The position numbers and the translations under genes are program-made. Under the pieces are notes generated by a model that saw only the letters and a list, made by a program, of their open reading frames with translations, did not search any database and was not told the DNA's origin. This document shows positions 43,481 through 51,776 of a stretch of 64,000 nucleotides of DNA, piece by piece. Origin of the DNA: Chelydra serpentina (lineage: Eukaryota; Chordata; Testudines; Chelydridae); assembly GCA_037349315.1 (NCBI GenBank), contig JBAIAC010000007.1:3038001-3102000 (forward strand). Reading direction: 5' to 3'. Position 1 is the first letter of the stretch. Every line of letters begins with the position of its first letter.

Positions 43481-44181
43481 TAGAACTCTCTTTCAACCCA
43501 GTACCCATGTCAGTGGACCGTTAAACCTTTCATGTGTGGGTAACTTTAAACACTTGGGACGTCTCTTTGAATATAACGAGCCTCATGTGTGCAAAGTTGT
43601 TCATCTATGCAAATACTTGTAGAATTGGGGGCTTTAATTAGACCATTTTAAATGACAGAAGTACTCACACACACAAAAATAAAAGAACAACAGATCCTGT
43701 TCGGTGTTTGCTTGTATTGTGAAAATGTTTGATTTTTAAGAAATATCTTTGGCAAACTCTTCGAGCTCTACAATAACAAACCTGTTCCTAATTTAAAATG
43801 GTTTAGTGGCTGAAATAGTATTTAACCAATCTATCGTAACTGTGAATCTATTAGACTAGTGTCCATACCTATATCGACTCTTTGTGTGTGTACTTGTTTT
43901 TTTAAAACAAAATCAGGCTCGCTATATCATTGATCCAATGAGCCAACACAGCTTAAGGCAGCCAATTCAAGCTAGACCAAATTAGGAAATTATTTATTTT
44001 TCCATTAAATGTTTAGATGAAAATGAAAAAAAAAATCCTTCTCATCAAAATTTGTCTCGTCTTTGTTGAAAAACCAAAAGTCTATTATTTTCAATTTTTG
44101 TTTGTTTTTGGCAGCTGAAAACCACTACAACAGAAAATGTTGGACAAACTCTATTGAAAGCCCTGATCCTGCAAACATTTG
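43481..44181. other. No recognised feature
   Basis: AT-rich DNA with A-runs (44025-44040). No repeat or exon recognised. Confidence 0.45.
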
Positions 44182-44312
44182 GGCTTTGTCTACACTGGCA
44201 CTTTCATCATTAAAACTTTTGTCGCTCAAGGGTGTGGAAAAACATACCCCCGAACAAGAAAAATTTTAACAATGAAAAGCGCCGGTGTGGACAGCGCTTC
44301 GTCGGCTTTGCC
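44182..44312. mobile_element. PIF/Harbinger-type MITE, truncated
   Basis: Starts GGCTTTGTCTACACTGG and has the near-palindrome ACTTTTGTCGCTCAAGGGTG / ACATACCCCCGAACAAG and a GGTGTGGACAGCGCTTCGTC inner block. The right terminus is decayed or lost. Confidence 0.7.
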
Positions 44313-44335
44313 AACCTCAAGTGTTTGAAAATGAT

Positions 44336-44640
44336 GGGTGAGGCCCCAGAAGATCATAAGATTAAAAAAAATAAATTTGGGGGGGTGTATTTTCTTCATG
44401 GTTTTTGAGCCCTTAGGCTCACGTTTTCAAGCTGTACTCCAGAGCTTAAAAAATTACTTTTCATTTGTAATGAAAGCTGAGATTTTCATACAATCACATG
44501 ATTCCAAGAATTGGGGCTATAAGAAAAAAAGAAAAAATGAGACTTGTGATATCAGTAGAGCTGGAAATGCTCCTCTCGTCTTCCTTCGGGTGAAACTCCA
44601 TGTTTTTGTTCAGAAGTCAGGCCTCAGTTCTACAAATACT
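44336..44640. repeat. Unclassified interspersed repeat (as at 1116-1345)
   Basis: Same motif order as 1116-1345: AGAAGATCATAAGATT, TTTTTGAGCCCTTAGGCTCA, AAGCTGAGATTTTCATACAA, CACATGATTCCAAGAATTG. No coding capacity. Confidence 0.55.
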
Positions 44641-45297
44641 TAAGCATGAATAACTTTGGTAGCCATTCAATATTCAACATTTGCCAAGAGAAATCACCCA
44701 GGTATCATTATGTCCTACTGTCAGTATAGAGTAAATTATGGTACCTCTTATTTAAGTGAGTCACAAGTGTTAGCTGACAGCAACCACACAACAGAAGACA
44801 GCAGACTCTAATATCCTGATGGTCATTCTGGTTTTATTTTATCACCGATGTTTGAAGACTCAGCAATTTTATCGGAAACAATAACATGAACATATAAAGC
44901 TTTCTAGCGGAGGCACAACAATAGAGAAGCCTCAGAGACAGCTGCACGTAAGATAATGAATCAGCACAGAGATTACTCTCTAGCTCTTAAAACAGCCATT
45001 AATCATGGGTTTAAAAAATTAGTTACTATTAAAAATGAATATAAATTAATGTTTAATGATGGGGTGGTTAAACATGGCCTGGGATTAGAAGTCAGAGAGT
45101 AACATTCAAGGTCCTTGTGTGATTCTGAGTGCCAAGAGTAACTAGAATCAAAAGCAGTACTGAGTCTATCAGGAGGGAAGGCTGACAGCCTGAAGTTTGC
45201 TCTGCAGGCATTCATTTAGTTAACTTGATTAGTTGATCATCCTTAGTTTCAAGTCAATGGGAGCTGGGAATCCTTGGCACAGCACCCAATCAAACCT
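44641..45297. other. No recognised feature
   Basis: AT-rich DNA preceding the Harbinger terminus. No repeat or exon recognised. Confidence 0.45.
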
Positions 45298-45600
45298 TAA
45301 GGCCTTGTTTACACTACACAGGTTTGTCGACAAAAGTAAGCTTTCATCAACAAAACAGTGGAGGAGCGCATCCTGCAATGCTCCCCCCTCCGATTTAACT
45401 CTCCTGCTATGCTGCCAAAATAAAACCACCTCGATGAGAGGTGTAGAGCTTTTGGTGACAAAGTTAGATTGACGCAGTGACAGTGTAGACACGGCGCTTG
45501 CTAATCTCACCCTAATTGACCCCTAGGAGGTGTGCCATAATGCCCATCATGACCAATCTCGTCAACAGTTTGAACTCCGCTGCCCTGAAGGTTCACAGGC

Positions 45601-46695
45601 ATGTGCCCCCCTCCCCTGTTTAATGGCCTGGGAATTTTTGAAATTCCTCTTCCTGTTTGCTCGGCATGGACAGTTCACACAGCCTCTTCCCAGCTGACCA
45701 TGCCAGCTTTCTGCGGGAGACGCTCTCCTGCGTGGAGTACACCAGAGCTGTTGGATCTGCTGAGTCTATGGGGAGATGAGGCTGTGCAGCCAGAGCGTCT
45801 CTCCACTTGTAGGAACTTTGATACTTACGGGCTGATTGCTAGCGGCATGCAGGAGAAGGGGCACAAAAGGGGCACACAGTAGTGCCATGTGACGATCAAG
45901 GAGCTCAGGCAGGCGTACCAGAAAGCAAGGGAGGCCAACCATCGCTCTGGTGCGGTGCCAAAGACACGCTGCTTCTACAAGGAGCTTCACGCCTTCCTCA
46001 GCGGTGACCCTACCTTGACCACCAACAGCCCCATGGATGCTTCGGGGGGACTGGACACAGTGGCCAGTGGAGTCAACCAACCCTCCCTCTAATTTTCCCC
46101 ACACATGTGCGGAATGAATGTTGTTATGTGCACCAATATGGAGGTGATGTGTGACCTTCATATTGGTGCACATAAAATGTGTGGTGGGGGTGGGGCTGAG
46201 GGGTTCAGAGTGTGGGAGGGGGCTCAGGGCTGGGGTAGAGGGTTGTGGTGCAGGAGTGCGAGGGCTCTGGCTTGGGGTGCAGGCTCTGGGGTGGGGATGA
46301 GGGGTTTGGGGTGCAGGCTGACCCAGGACTATGGTGGGGAGAGAGGACTCCCCCCAACTCTCTCTCCCCGCAACAGCAGCTTTGGGGCTGGGGCCGCGGG
46401 ATAGGCGCCCCTCCCGCTGCCGTGGCAGGTCCGGGGGAGAGTTGGGGTCGGGGCACCCTGGCTGTGGCAGGTCCAGGTCGGGGCTGGGATCCGGCTGCCC
46501 CTCCCCTGGTCGCGGCAGGTCCCGGCCGGCCGGGTTCCCTGAGTGCTTGCGCGGTGCTTAATAGGCTGCCGTGCGGCCACACAGCTTCCAGGGGTCTTAG
46601 GAGTCAACCCCAAGAATGAAGCGGCAGATGAGGAAGTGGAGTTGGAAAAGGAGGTGGAACACGTAACAGGGTCATCCGGTGGCACAGTGAGTCAG
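45601..46695 (+). pseudogene. Harbinger Myb/SANT-like DNA-binding protein, disrupted
   Basis: PIF/Harbinger elements encode a second protein with a Myb/SANT trihelix-like domain that binds element ends and helps bring the transposase to the nucleus. Here the frame opens at 45601, or more likely at the in-frame ATG at 45700. It shows RRSPAWSTPELLDLLSLWGD, then TIKELRQAYQKAREANHRSG and TRCFYKELHAFL, the conserved helices of that domain with the W, ELRxAY and FYxEL signatures. One in-frame TAG (45880-45882) interrupts it. A hAT element with an 8-bp duplication splits it after 46077. The same frame resumes at about 46609 with an acidic tail (NEAADEEVELEKEVEH). Host proteins of the MSANTD/ZSCAN29-like group share this domain, but the terminus, TAA and stop favour a transposon relic. 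Confidence 0.85.
46070..46608. mobile_element. hAT-type GC-rich element inserted in the Myb/SANT gene
   Basis: The element spans 46078-46600, flanked by perfect 8-bp repeats GAGTCAAC (46070-46077, 46601-46608). Its left end CCTCCCTCTAATTTTCCCC matches a common hAT MITE terminus. The right end GCTTCCAGGGGTCTTAG is a decayed inverse. Near the left end is an exact 17-bp inverted repeat, TTATGTGCACCAATATG (46124-46140) and CATATTGGTGCACATAA (46159-46175). The middle is G-rich with GGGGTGCAGGCT repeats and no coding potential. Confidence 0.88.
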
Positions 46696-46700
46696 GGCCT

Positions 46701-46776
46701 ACAGTGGAGCACCCATAGAGGGACACATCTCGAAGAACCATCGTTACTACATAAGGTGAGTAACTTCCTCTTCTAG
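46701..46776. repeat. DIRS terminal/internal repeat arm
   Basis: GGAGCACCCATAGAGGGACA, CATCTCGAAGAACCATCG and ACATAAGGTGAGTAACTTC match arm 2 of the DIRS repeats at 39206-39268. It stands alone between Harbinger-derived sequence and unrecognised DNA. Confidence 0.85.
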
Positions 46777-47133
46777 TTGCTTCTTTTCTCTTTGCCTGTT
46801 CTTAGTCTTATTTAAAACTTACAGTGAATGACACACAATTCATTCTGCTGATGTTAACACTGTCTTCAAAGTGGATGGAGAATTCGGGTGTGTCCTGCGA
46901 AGGAGAGAGTTAATGAACACAACCAAAAGCGACTTGATTATTGACTCACAGAATCCATTTCTTTTACCTTAGAGGCAGTCTTGGTGTTCAACTGGCTGGC
47001 ACAAAAGCAGCAAGAGAAATCCCCGTTTCCATAATTATTCTTCAATGACCTGATCCAAGGCCCAATGAGGTCAATAGACAGGACGCTCATTGACTTCAGT
47101 GGACATTGTATGACGACCTACCTGAGTAACAAT
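46777..47133. other. No gene; short palindromic piece
   Basis: 47045-47105 contains CCTGATCCAAGGCCCAATGA and TCATTGACTTCAGTGGAC, the CATTGACTTCAATGG-type palindrome. Otherwise unrecognised. Confidence 0.45.
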
Positions 47134-48500
47134 TTAGGCTATGTCTACACTACAGTGTTAAGTCAACGTAAGTTACATTGACGATCATAAGCTGGTTTAA
47201 TGATATTGTTTGTGCACATCCACACAACACGCCTAATGTCAGTGGAGCATGTCCACAGCCCGTGCTCTTGCACTGACAAAGAGAGCATTGCGTTGTGGGT
47301 AACTATCCCACTGTGCAACTCACCACCCTCTGCCGCTGAGAGCTCTGGGAACGGATCGCGGTGCATCAGAGGGGTGTGCTCTCCGTTCCATGGTGCAATT
47401 CTTTCCATCCCATAATTCCATGGACTTCCGACTTCGTTTTGTGCCATTTTTCAACAGCCCGTGTTAACTGTGCGCCCACCATCTCTGCCTGACAGCCTGG
47501 ATCCTGAACTGCTGACCAGGCTGGTGGTGAGCGTTATGAACACGAGGCTGGTCCTGCAGTATTTCATGATCTGTGAATCTGACGGTGAATTGGTGGTGCC
47601 TGCCCTCCTGTGTGCCATGGAAAGAAATAATTCAAAATTGCTACTGGCATTCTCAGAGCAGCTGCACATGGTGGACCATCAGTACGGGGCTCAGGAAACA
47701 AGCACTGAGTGGTGGGATCTCATCATGACGCATGTATGGGATGACGAGCATTGGCTTCAGAACTTTCGGATGCGCAAATCCACCTTCCTGGAACCATGTG
47801 CAGAGCTCGCCCCAGCAGTGCAGCACAAAGACACCAGAACAAGAGCTGCTCTCATTGTGAAAAAGCGCGTGGCGATTGCTGTGTGGAAACTGGCAACTCC
47901 AGATTGCTACCGGTCAATCGCGAATCAGTTTGCAGCTGGAAAGTCCACCGTGTGGGCTGCGGTGATGCAAGTGTGTAGGGCGATTAATCACCTCCTGCTA
48001 TGAAGGACTGTAACTCTCGGTAACGTGCAGGAAATACTTGATGGCTTTGAGGCAATGGGATTCCCTAACTGCGGCAGGGCAACAGATGGAACACATATTC
48101 CAAATATGGCCCCAGACCATCTTGCGATGGAATAACACGGGAAGGGCTACTTCTCCATGGTCTTGCAGGCGCTGGTGAATCACTGGGACCGTTCCACTGC
48201 CATCAGAGCAGGGTGGTCAGGGAAGGTGCATGATGCGTGCATCTTTAGGAACACTGTTACTGGACTGTACATAAAGCTGCACGCTGGGACTTTCTTTCCA
48301 GACCAGAAGATTCAAATGGGGGATGTGGAAATGCTCATAGTGATCCTGGGAGACCCCACCTACCCCTTGCTCCTGGGGCTCATGAAGCCTTACACCGGGA
48401 ACCTAGACAACAGCAAGGAGCGCTTCAGCAACAGGCTCAGCAGGTGTCAAATTACTGTTGAATGTGCCTTTGGGTCAAAGCTTAGGTCTCACATGGGGGT
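47134..48500 (+). mobile_element. PIF/Harbinger element copy 2 (transposase half), 3'-truncated
   Basis: Terminus GGCTATGTCTACACTACAG starts at 47137 right after TTA (47134-47136), a TWA target. AGTCAACGTAAGTTAC follows, as in the MITEs at 10.7 and 11.8 kb. The transposase reading frame begins at 47461. The copy ends within the last part of the transposase at about 48490-48516, where DIRS sequence starts, so the right terminus is missing. Confidence 0.88.
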
Positions 48501-48516
48501 AGGAAGTCAAGGTTGA
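47461..48516 (+). pseudogene. Harbinger (HARBI1-like) DDE transposase, pseudogene
   Basis: The DDE nuclease of PIF/Harbinger transposons cuts and joins element ends at TWA targets. The host gene HARBI1 is a domesticated relative. This frame is continuous in one register except for TGA at 48001-48003 and TAA at 48133-48135. Conserved pieces include DEHWLQNFRMRKSTFLEPC, KKRVAIAVWKLATPDCYRSI and FAAGKSTVWAAVMQVCRAI (helix-turn-helix-like). The catalytic triad codons remain: Asp at 48085-48087 (ATDGTHI), Asp at 48232-48234 (GKVHDACIF) and Glu at 48460-48462 (VECAFG). The C-terminus after the Glu is replaced by KLRSHMG. Only two stops and a truncation separate it from an open frame, implying a fairly young copy. 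It is not functional as it stands. Confidence 0.92.
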
Positions 48517-49168
48517 GGGAACAGGTTTATTATACCCTTGAGGAACCTTGTAATGATTGGGTGAGAGAGCATGGAGCATCCCTGTTGGTGAAAGGCTGTT
48601 ATAGCTGCTAGATGGACCCTAAAAGAGCTTCAGGATAATCCTGACTTTTTTAAGAGTCAGAGCATAGTCTAGGATGTGTGGAAGAGTTGCAGCTGTTGGG
48701 GAAATGTGTTGGGTCAGGCACCAAATCTGAAAGCTGGACCATTTCTGCAGGTAAGTATGTCATGTGGAGGACTTTCTATTGTGTAATAGAACCTCTTGTA
48801 CTTCCCTTGAGCATGAGCTTTCTAGGTGTTGGAACCAAGCAGGAGCCATGCTTTGAGGTGGAAAATCCCCAAGTTGGGATGCACAGTACACCCTTTGTCC
48901 TGTGAGAGGAGGTGCGGGATGCTTGGGAGAGAGATCAAGGGGCAGGTCATGAGGTGTGCCTGGTAAGGGTACCAGGTCTGTCTCAGCCAAGTAGGAGCAA
49001 TCAGGATGATGTAAGCTCTGTTCCTTTTTATTTTTAGCAGGACCTTCATCAGTAGAGGAAATGGAAGAAAGGCGTAAAGAAGGTTCTTGTCCCATTGGGA
49101 GGAGAAGAGCATCACCCAGCCCGTGCTGTCCTCTCTGCTCTGGAGCAGTAGCGTAGACATTTCTTGTT

Positions 49169-49732
49169 CTAGTAAGAGGCGAACAGGTCCATGGAAGGTG
49201 TTCTCCATCGTGTGAATAAGTTATGGAGTACTGACAGGTGTATCTCCCACTCGCGATCGTGCGGGAATTTGTGACTGAGACGGTCTGCTATCGAGTTCTG
49301 CATGCCCAGGAGGTAAGACACAGACAAAGTGACATTGTGGGAGATGCACCAGTTCCATAATCTCATTGTCTCCGCGCATAGGGAGGGCAACCTAGCTCCT
49401 CCCTGTCGGTTGATGTAGTACATGCAGGCTGTGTTGTCTGTTAGAATCTTTGTGTGTGATCCTGCAATCAGCGGGAAGAAATGGGAGCAGGTATTCCTGA
49501 CCACTCTCAACTCAAGGAGCTTGATGTGGAGGGATATCTCCATAGGCGACCATTTGCCATGCGTTGTGCGGCTGTTTAGATGCGCGCCCCACCCTATGAG
49601 TGATGCGTCGGTGGTAAGGAGTGACGATGGTGATGTCTGCAAGAAGGGAATCCTTTTGCATACATTGGCCAGGTCCTTCCACCAGTCTAAGGCGTTTTTG
49701 ATCCTGGTGCGTAGTGACAGGGGTTTGTCCAA
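49169..49732 (-). pseudogene. DIRS RNase H domain fragment
   Basis: The 187-codon minus-strand frame holds the RNase H that degrades the RNA strand during DIRS reverse transcription. Visible signatures in order: LLTTDASLIGWGAHLNSR (first Asp), LLELRVVRN (Glu), KILTDNTACMYYINRQGG (second Asp) and QNSIADRLSHKF (last Asp). All four acidic residues appear present. The domain is intact in itself, but the element around it is disrupted by a SINE and truncation. The preceding segment (DWWKDLANVCKRIPFLQ) is the RT-RNase H linker seen in this family. Confidence 0.9.
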
Positions 49733-50011
49733 CTTATCCCTGTTTGGTCTGTAAACCGAACTGAACCATAGTTGGAGGCATCACATATGGTGTCTGGCAT
49801 GCAGTACCACTGCCACGCCCATTGCCATAAATCCCAAGAGTTGGAAGCAGAGTCTGGCCGGTATCTATGGACTGCATTGAATGGTGCCCATGAGCAAAAC
49901 AAGGGATAGGAACCTGTGTTGAAGTAGGAGGGCTTTGGCCTCTAGGGTGCATAGGTCGGCCCATATGAATTCCAGGCGTTGCACTGGAGTGAGATGACTT
50001 CTGGGTGTTGA

Positions 50012-50198
50012 TCATAGAATCATAGAATATCAGGGTTGGAAGGGACCATAGTAGGTCATCTAGTCCAACCCCCTGCTCAAAGCAGGACCAATCCCCAATT
50101 TTTGCCCCAGATCCCCAAATGGCCCCCTCAAGGATTGAACTCACAACCCTGGGTTTAACAGGCCAATGCTCAAACCACTGAGCTATCCCTCCCCCCCC
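50012..50198 (-). mobile_element. tRNA-Lys-derived SINE with CR1-like tail, inserted in DIRS
   Basis: Minus strand: GGGGAGGGATAGCTCAGTGG (A box), CATTGGCCTGTTAAACCCAG, GGTTGTGAGTTCAATCCTTG (B box), AATTGGGGATTGGTCCTGCT, GGGGGTTGGACTAGATGACC and a TCTATGATTCTATGAT tail. It is nearly complete and less diverged than the copy at 24432-24619. It interrupts the DIRS polymerase between the RT and RNase H domains. Immediately upstream (50199-50234) it is joined to a tRNA-Ile-like segment. Confidence 0.95.
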
Positions 50199-50234
50199 AA
50201 AGTACTGTACGCTAACCCATTGCGCCACTGGAGC
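50199..50234 (-). pseudogene. tRNA-Ile(UAU)-like 5' fragment fused to a SINE head
   Basis: Minus strand reads GCTCCAGTGGCGCAATGGGT then TAGCGTACAGTACTTT. This resembles the 5' acceptor, D-arm and anticodon-stem start of nuclear tRNA-Ile(UAU), which has GCTCCAGTGGCGCAATCGGT and a GTACTTATA end from memory, with about five differences. It stops before the T arm and is joined directly to the SINE poly-G/A-box start. It is a truncated, non-functional piece, possibly added by reverse-transcriptase template switching when the SINE integrated. Confidence 0.7.
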
Positions 50235-50649
50235 CCTTGTTCACGGGTGGTCTCTGTAAACCCAGTTCTTTGAACAAGTGTATCGTATTGTCAATGGCTT
50301 TGTGAGCCTCCCGGAGAGATAGGGCGCTGAGGAGACAATTGTCCAGTTTTGGGTAAATCATTATCCCTTGTGAGCATAAATGAGCGGCTACCACTGAGAG
50401 AACTTTGGAAAACACTCTTGGGGCTGATGAGAGCCCAAAGGGAAGGACTCTGCATTGGTAATGGTCGTGTCCCAGAGTGAACCTGAGAAATCGTCTGTGA
50501 ACCGGTAGGATTGAGATGTGAAAGTAGGCGTTCTGAAGGTTGAGGGCTGAAAACCAGTCTCCCTGTTCCAAGGTTGGAATGATCATCGATAAGGTGACCA
50601 TCTTGAACTTCTGAGCATTGAAAAACTTGTTGAGAGCTCTGAGGTCCAT
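50212..50649 (-). pseudogene. DIRS reverse transcriptase fragment with catalytic Asp changes
   Basis: Minus-strand frame with MDLRALNKFFNAQKFKM, then GDWFSALNLQNAYFHIS, LPFGLSSAPRVFSKVL and IYPKLDNCLLS, in the order of RT motifs 2, A, B and C. Active DIRS reverse transcriptases have D-L-x-D-A-Y in motif A and Y-L-D-D in motif C. Here both motif-A acids are Asn (NLQNAY) and motif C reads KLDN, so catalytic Asp residues in both motifs are lost. The frame is cut on its downstream side by the SINE and tRNA-like insertion. Upstream, a second frame (50291-50662) overlaps it as a shadow. Confidence 0.9.
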
Positions 50650-50990
50650 TAGGGGTCTCCAACCTCCCTTTCTTTAGGGTATTAGGAAGTAATGAGAGTA
50701 GAACTCCTTGCCTTGTAGATGTTGAGGTACTGGTTCTATAGCTCCTAACTGGAGGAGGCGATCTATTTCCTGTCCTAGTAAACTCTCATGGGAAGCGTCC
50801 CTGAAGAGGGACGGGGAAGGGTGTTGTGGAGGGGGTAGGGAGGTGAAATGGATGGAGTACCTGGATCAGACAATCTCTAAGACCCATCAGTCCAATGTTA
50901 TGGGTTCCCAAGCACTGCAGAACGCTGCCAATTGCGGGCCAAATGGTATACAATCACGGCTAGTCTAGGCACCCCATGGGGAAAAGGCTG

Positions 50991-51577
50991 AGATGGCTGG
51001 GGTGGTGTCACTTAGAAAATAGAGACATATGGCAGAGGAGGGAATGGGGGGAGCAAAGAAGGGAAATATTGGGGGCGGAACAGAATTGAGAGGGCAAGAG
51101 CAGTTAACCCCTGACCGCGAGTATAGAGTATTTTACTCATTATCTCATTCATTAGGCACAGTGTTTCCAGAAGGACTCCACTCACTGCTGCACATAAATT
51201 TAGCAAGGCCAGACATCGCCTTTTCTATGGCAATCCGGCTGTCTAGGCTGTTATAATGTTTCCTGTCCTCCAACCAGGATCTGAAAAGTTAAATTGGTGA
51301 GATCAGGCCAGCATTATTATTGGGCTTTTCAATATTCAAACACACTGCTTTCTTCAAGCAGCTCCCCAGGGAAGCAGCGCACGATTGCCGGAATGGATTG
51401 TTCTGTCCGCAGCGGGACTGGCAGCGATTTCTCCAAAGCTGGACATGTGCAATATCTTGAGTCCACTGGAAAACAAGAGCCAGATTGTCCCTGGACCTTG
51501 TACAGAGGGCTGCCATACAACATCTCTCAGCCACCTTCCACGCCTTGCACTGTCACTGTGCTTAAGGGAGTGCAATG
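50991..51577. other. No recognised feature
   Basis: No repeat or exon recognised. Short frames on both strands at 51289-51600 lack domains. Confidence 0.4.
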
Positions 51578-51776
51578 ATTGTTCCCAGGGCCGGCCTTAG
51601 CAAGCGTGGGGCCCGATTTCACAGGGCCCCGCCGCCGAAGTACCGCGCTGAGACAGCGGCAGCTACTGACCTGCCGCCGACGGTCATTGTGGGGCCCCTC
51701 TCGGACGTTGCGGGGCCCTTTTTAGGCGTGGGGCCCGATTCCCGGGAATCGGCCTAAAGCCGGCCCTGATTGCTCC
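51578..51776. mobile_element. hAT-type GC-rich MITE (CAGGGCCGGC termini)
   Basis: The element spans 51586-51768. It starts CAGGGCCGGCCTTAGC and ends CTAAAGCCGGCCCTG (inverted). Flanks ATTGTTCC (51578-51585) and ATTGCTCC (51769-51776) match 7 of 8. GTGGGGCCC words recur inside (GTGGGGCCCGATTTC, GTGGGGCCCGATTCC). No coding potential. Confidence 0.9.

Larger units (their letters stand above)
45298..46700 (+). mobile_element. PIF/Harbinger element copy 1 (Myb/SANT half)
   Basis: A terminus GGCCTTGTTTACACTACAC begins at 45301 after TAA (45298-45300), the TWA target of Harbinger. A Myb/SANT-type protein frame lies inside and is split by a hAT element (46078-46600). Harbinger sequence resumes after it and is lost near 46700, where a DIRS arm begins. 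No second terminus is visible. A MITE-like right end (CAGTGTAGACACGGCGC at 45480) suggests that either a small MITE (45301-45497) precedes the coding copy or the terminus is internal. Confidence 0.8.
48505..50990 (-). mobile_element. DIRS-type retrotransposon, RT/RNase H region, degraded
   Basis: Reading from about 50990 leftward, the minus strand carries a reverse transcriptase, RNase H and the following linker of a DIRS element, interrupted by a SINE at 50012-50198. The linker frame (48822-49208) has KVLLKIKRNRAYIILIAPTW and RQTWYPYQAHL, typical of DIRS polymerase proteins. The recombinase-coding end has been lost at the junction with Harbinger sequence near 48500. Gag-side sequence beyond 50990 is not recognised. 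It is complementary in content to the gag/recombinase copy at 38953-40515, but the two are separate insertions. Confidence 0.85.

Noticed and set aside
45601..46092. Possible host MSANTD/ZSCAN29-like gene
   Set aside because: The Myb/SANT domain is real, but a Harbinger terminus with TAA lies upstream, an in-frame stop interrupts it and no introns or further exons are visible.
47461..48516. Possible domesticated HARBI1 gene
   Set aside because: It has two in-frame stops, a truncated C-terminus and a transposon terminus directly upstream.
49734..50228. 164-codon minus-strand frame
   Set aside because: Most of it is translation of a tRNA-derived SINE; only short stretches belong to the DIRS polymerase in another frame.
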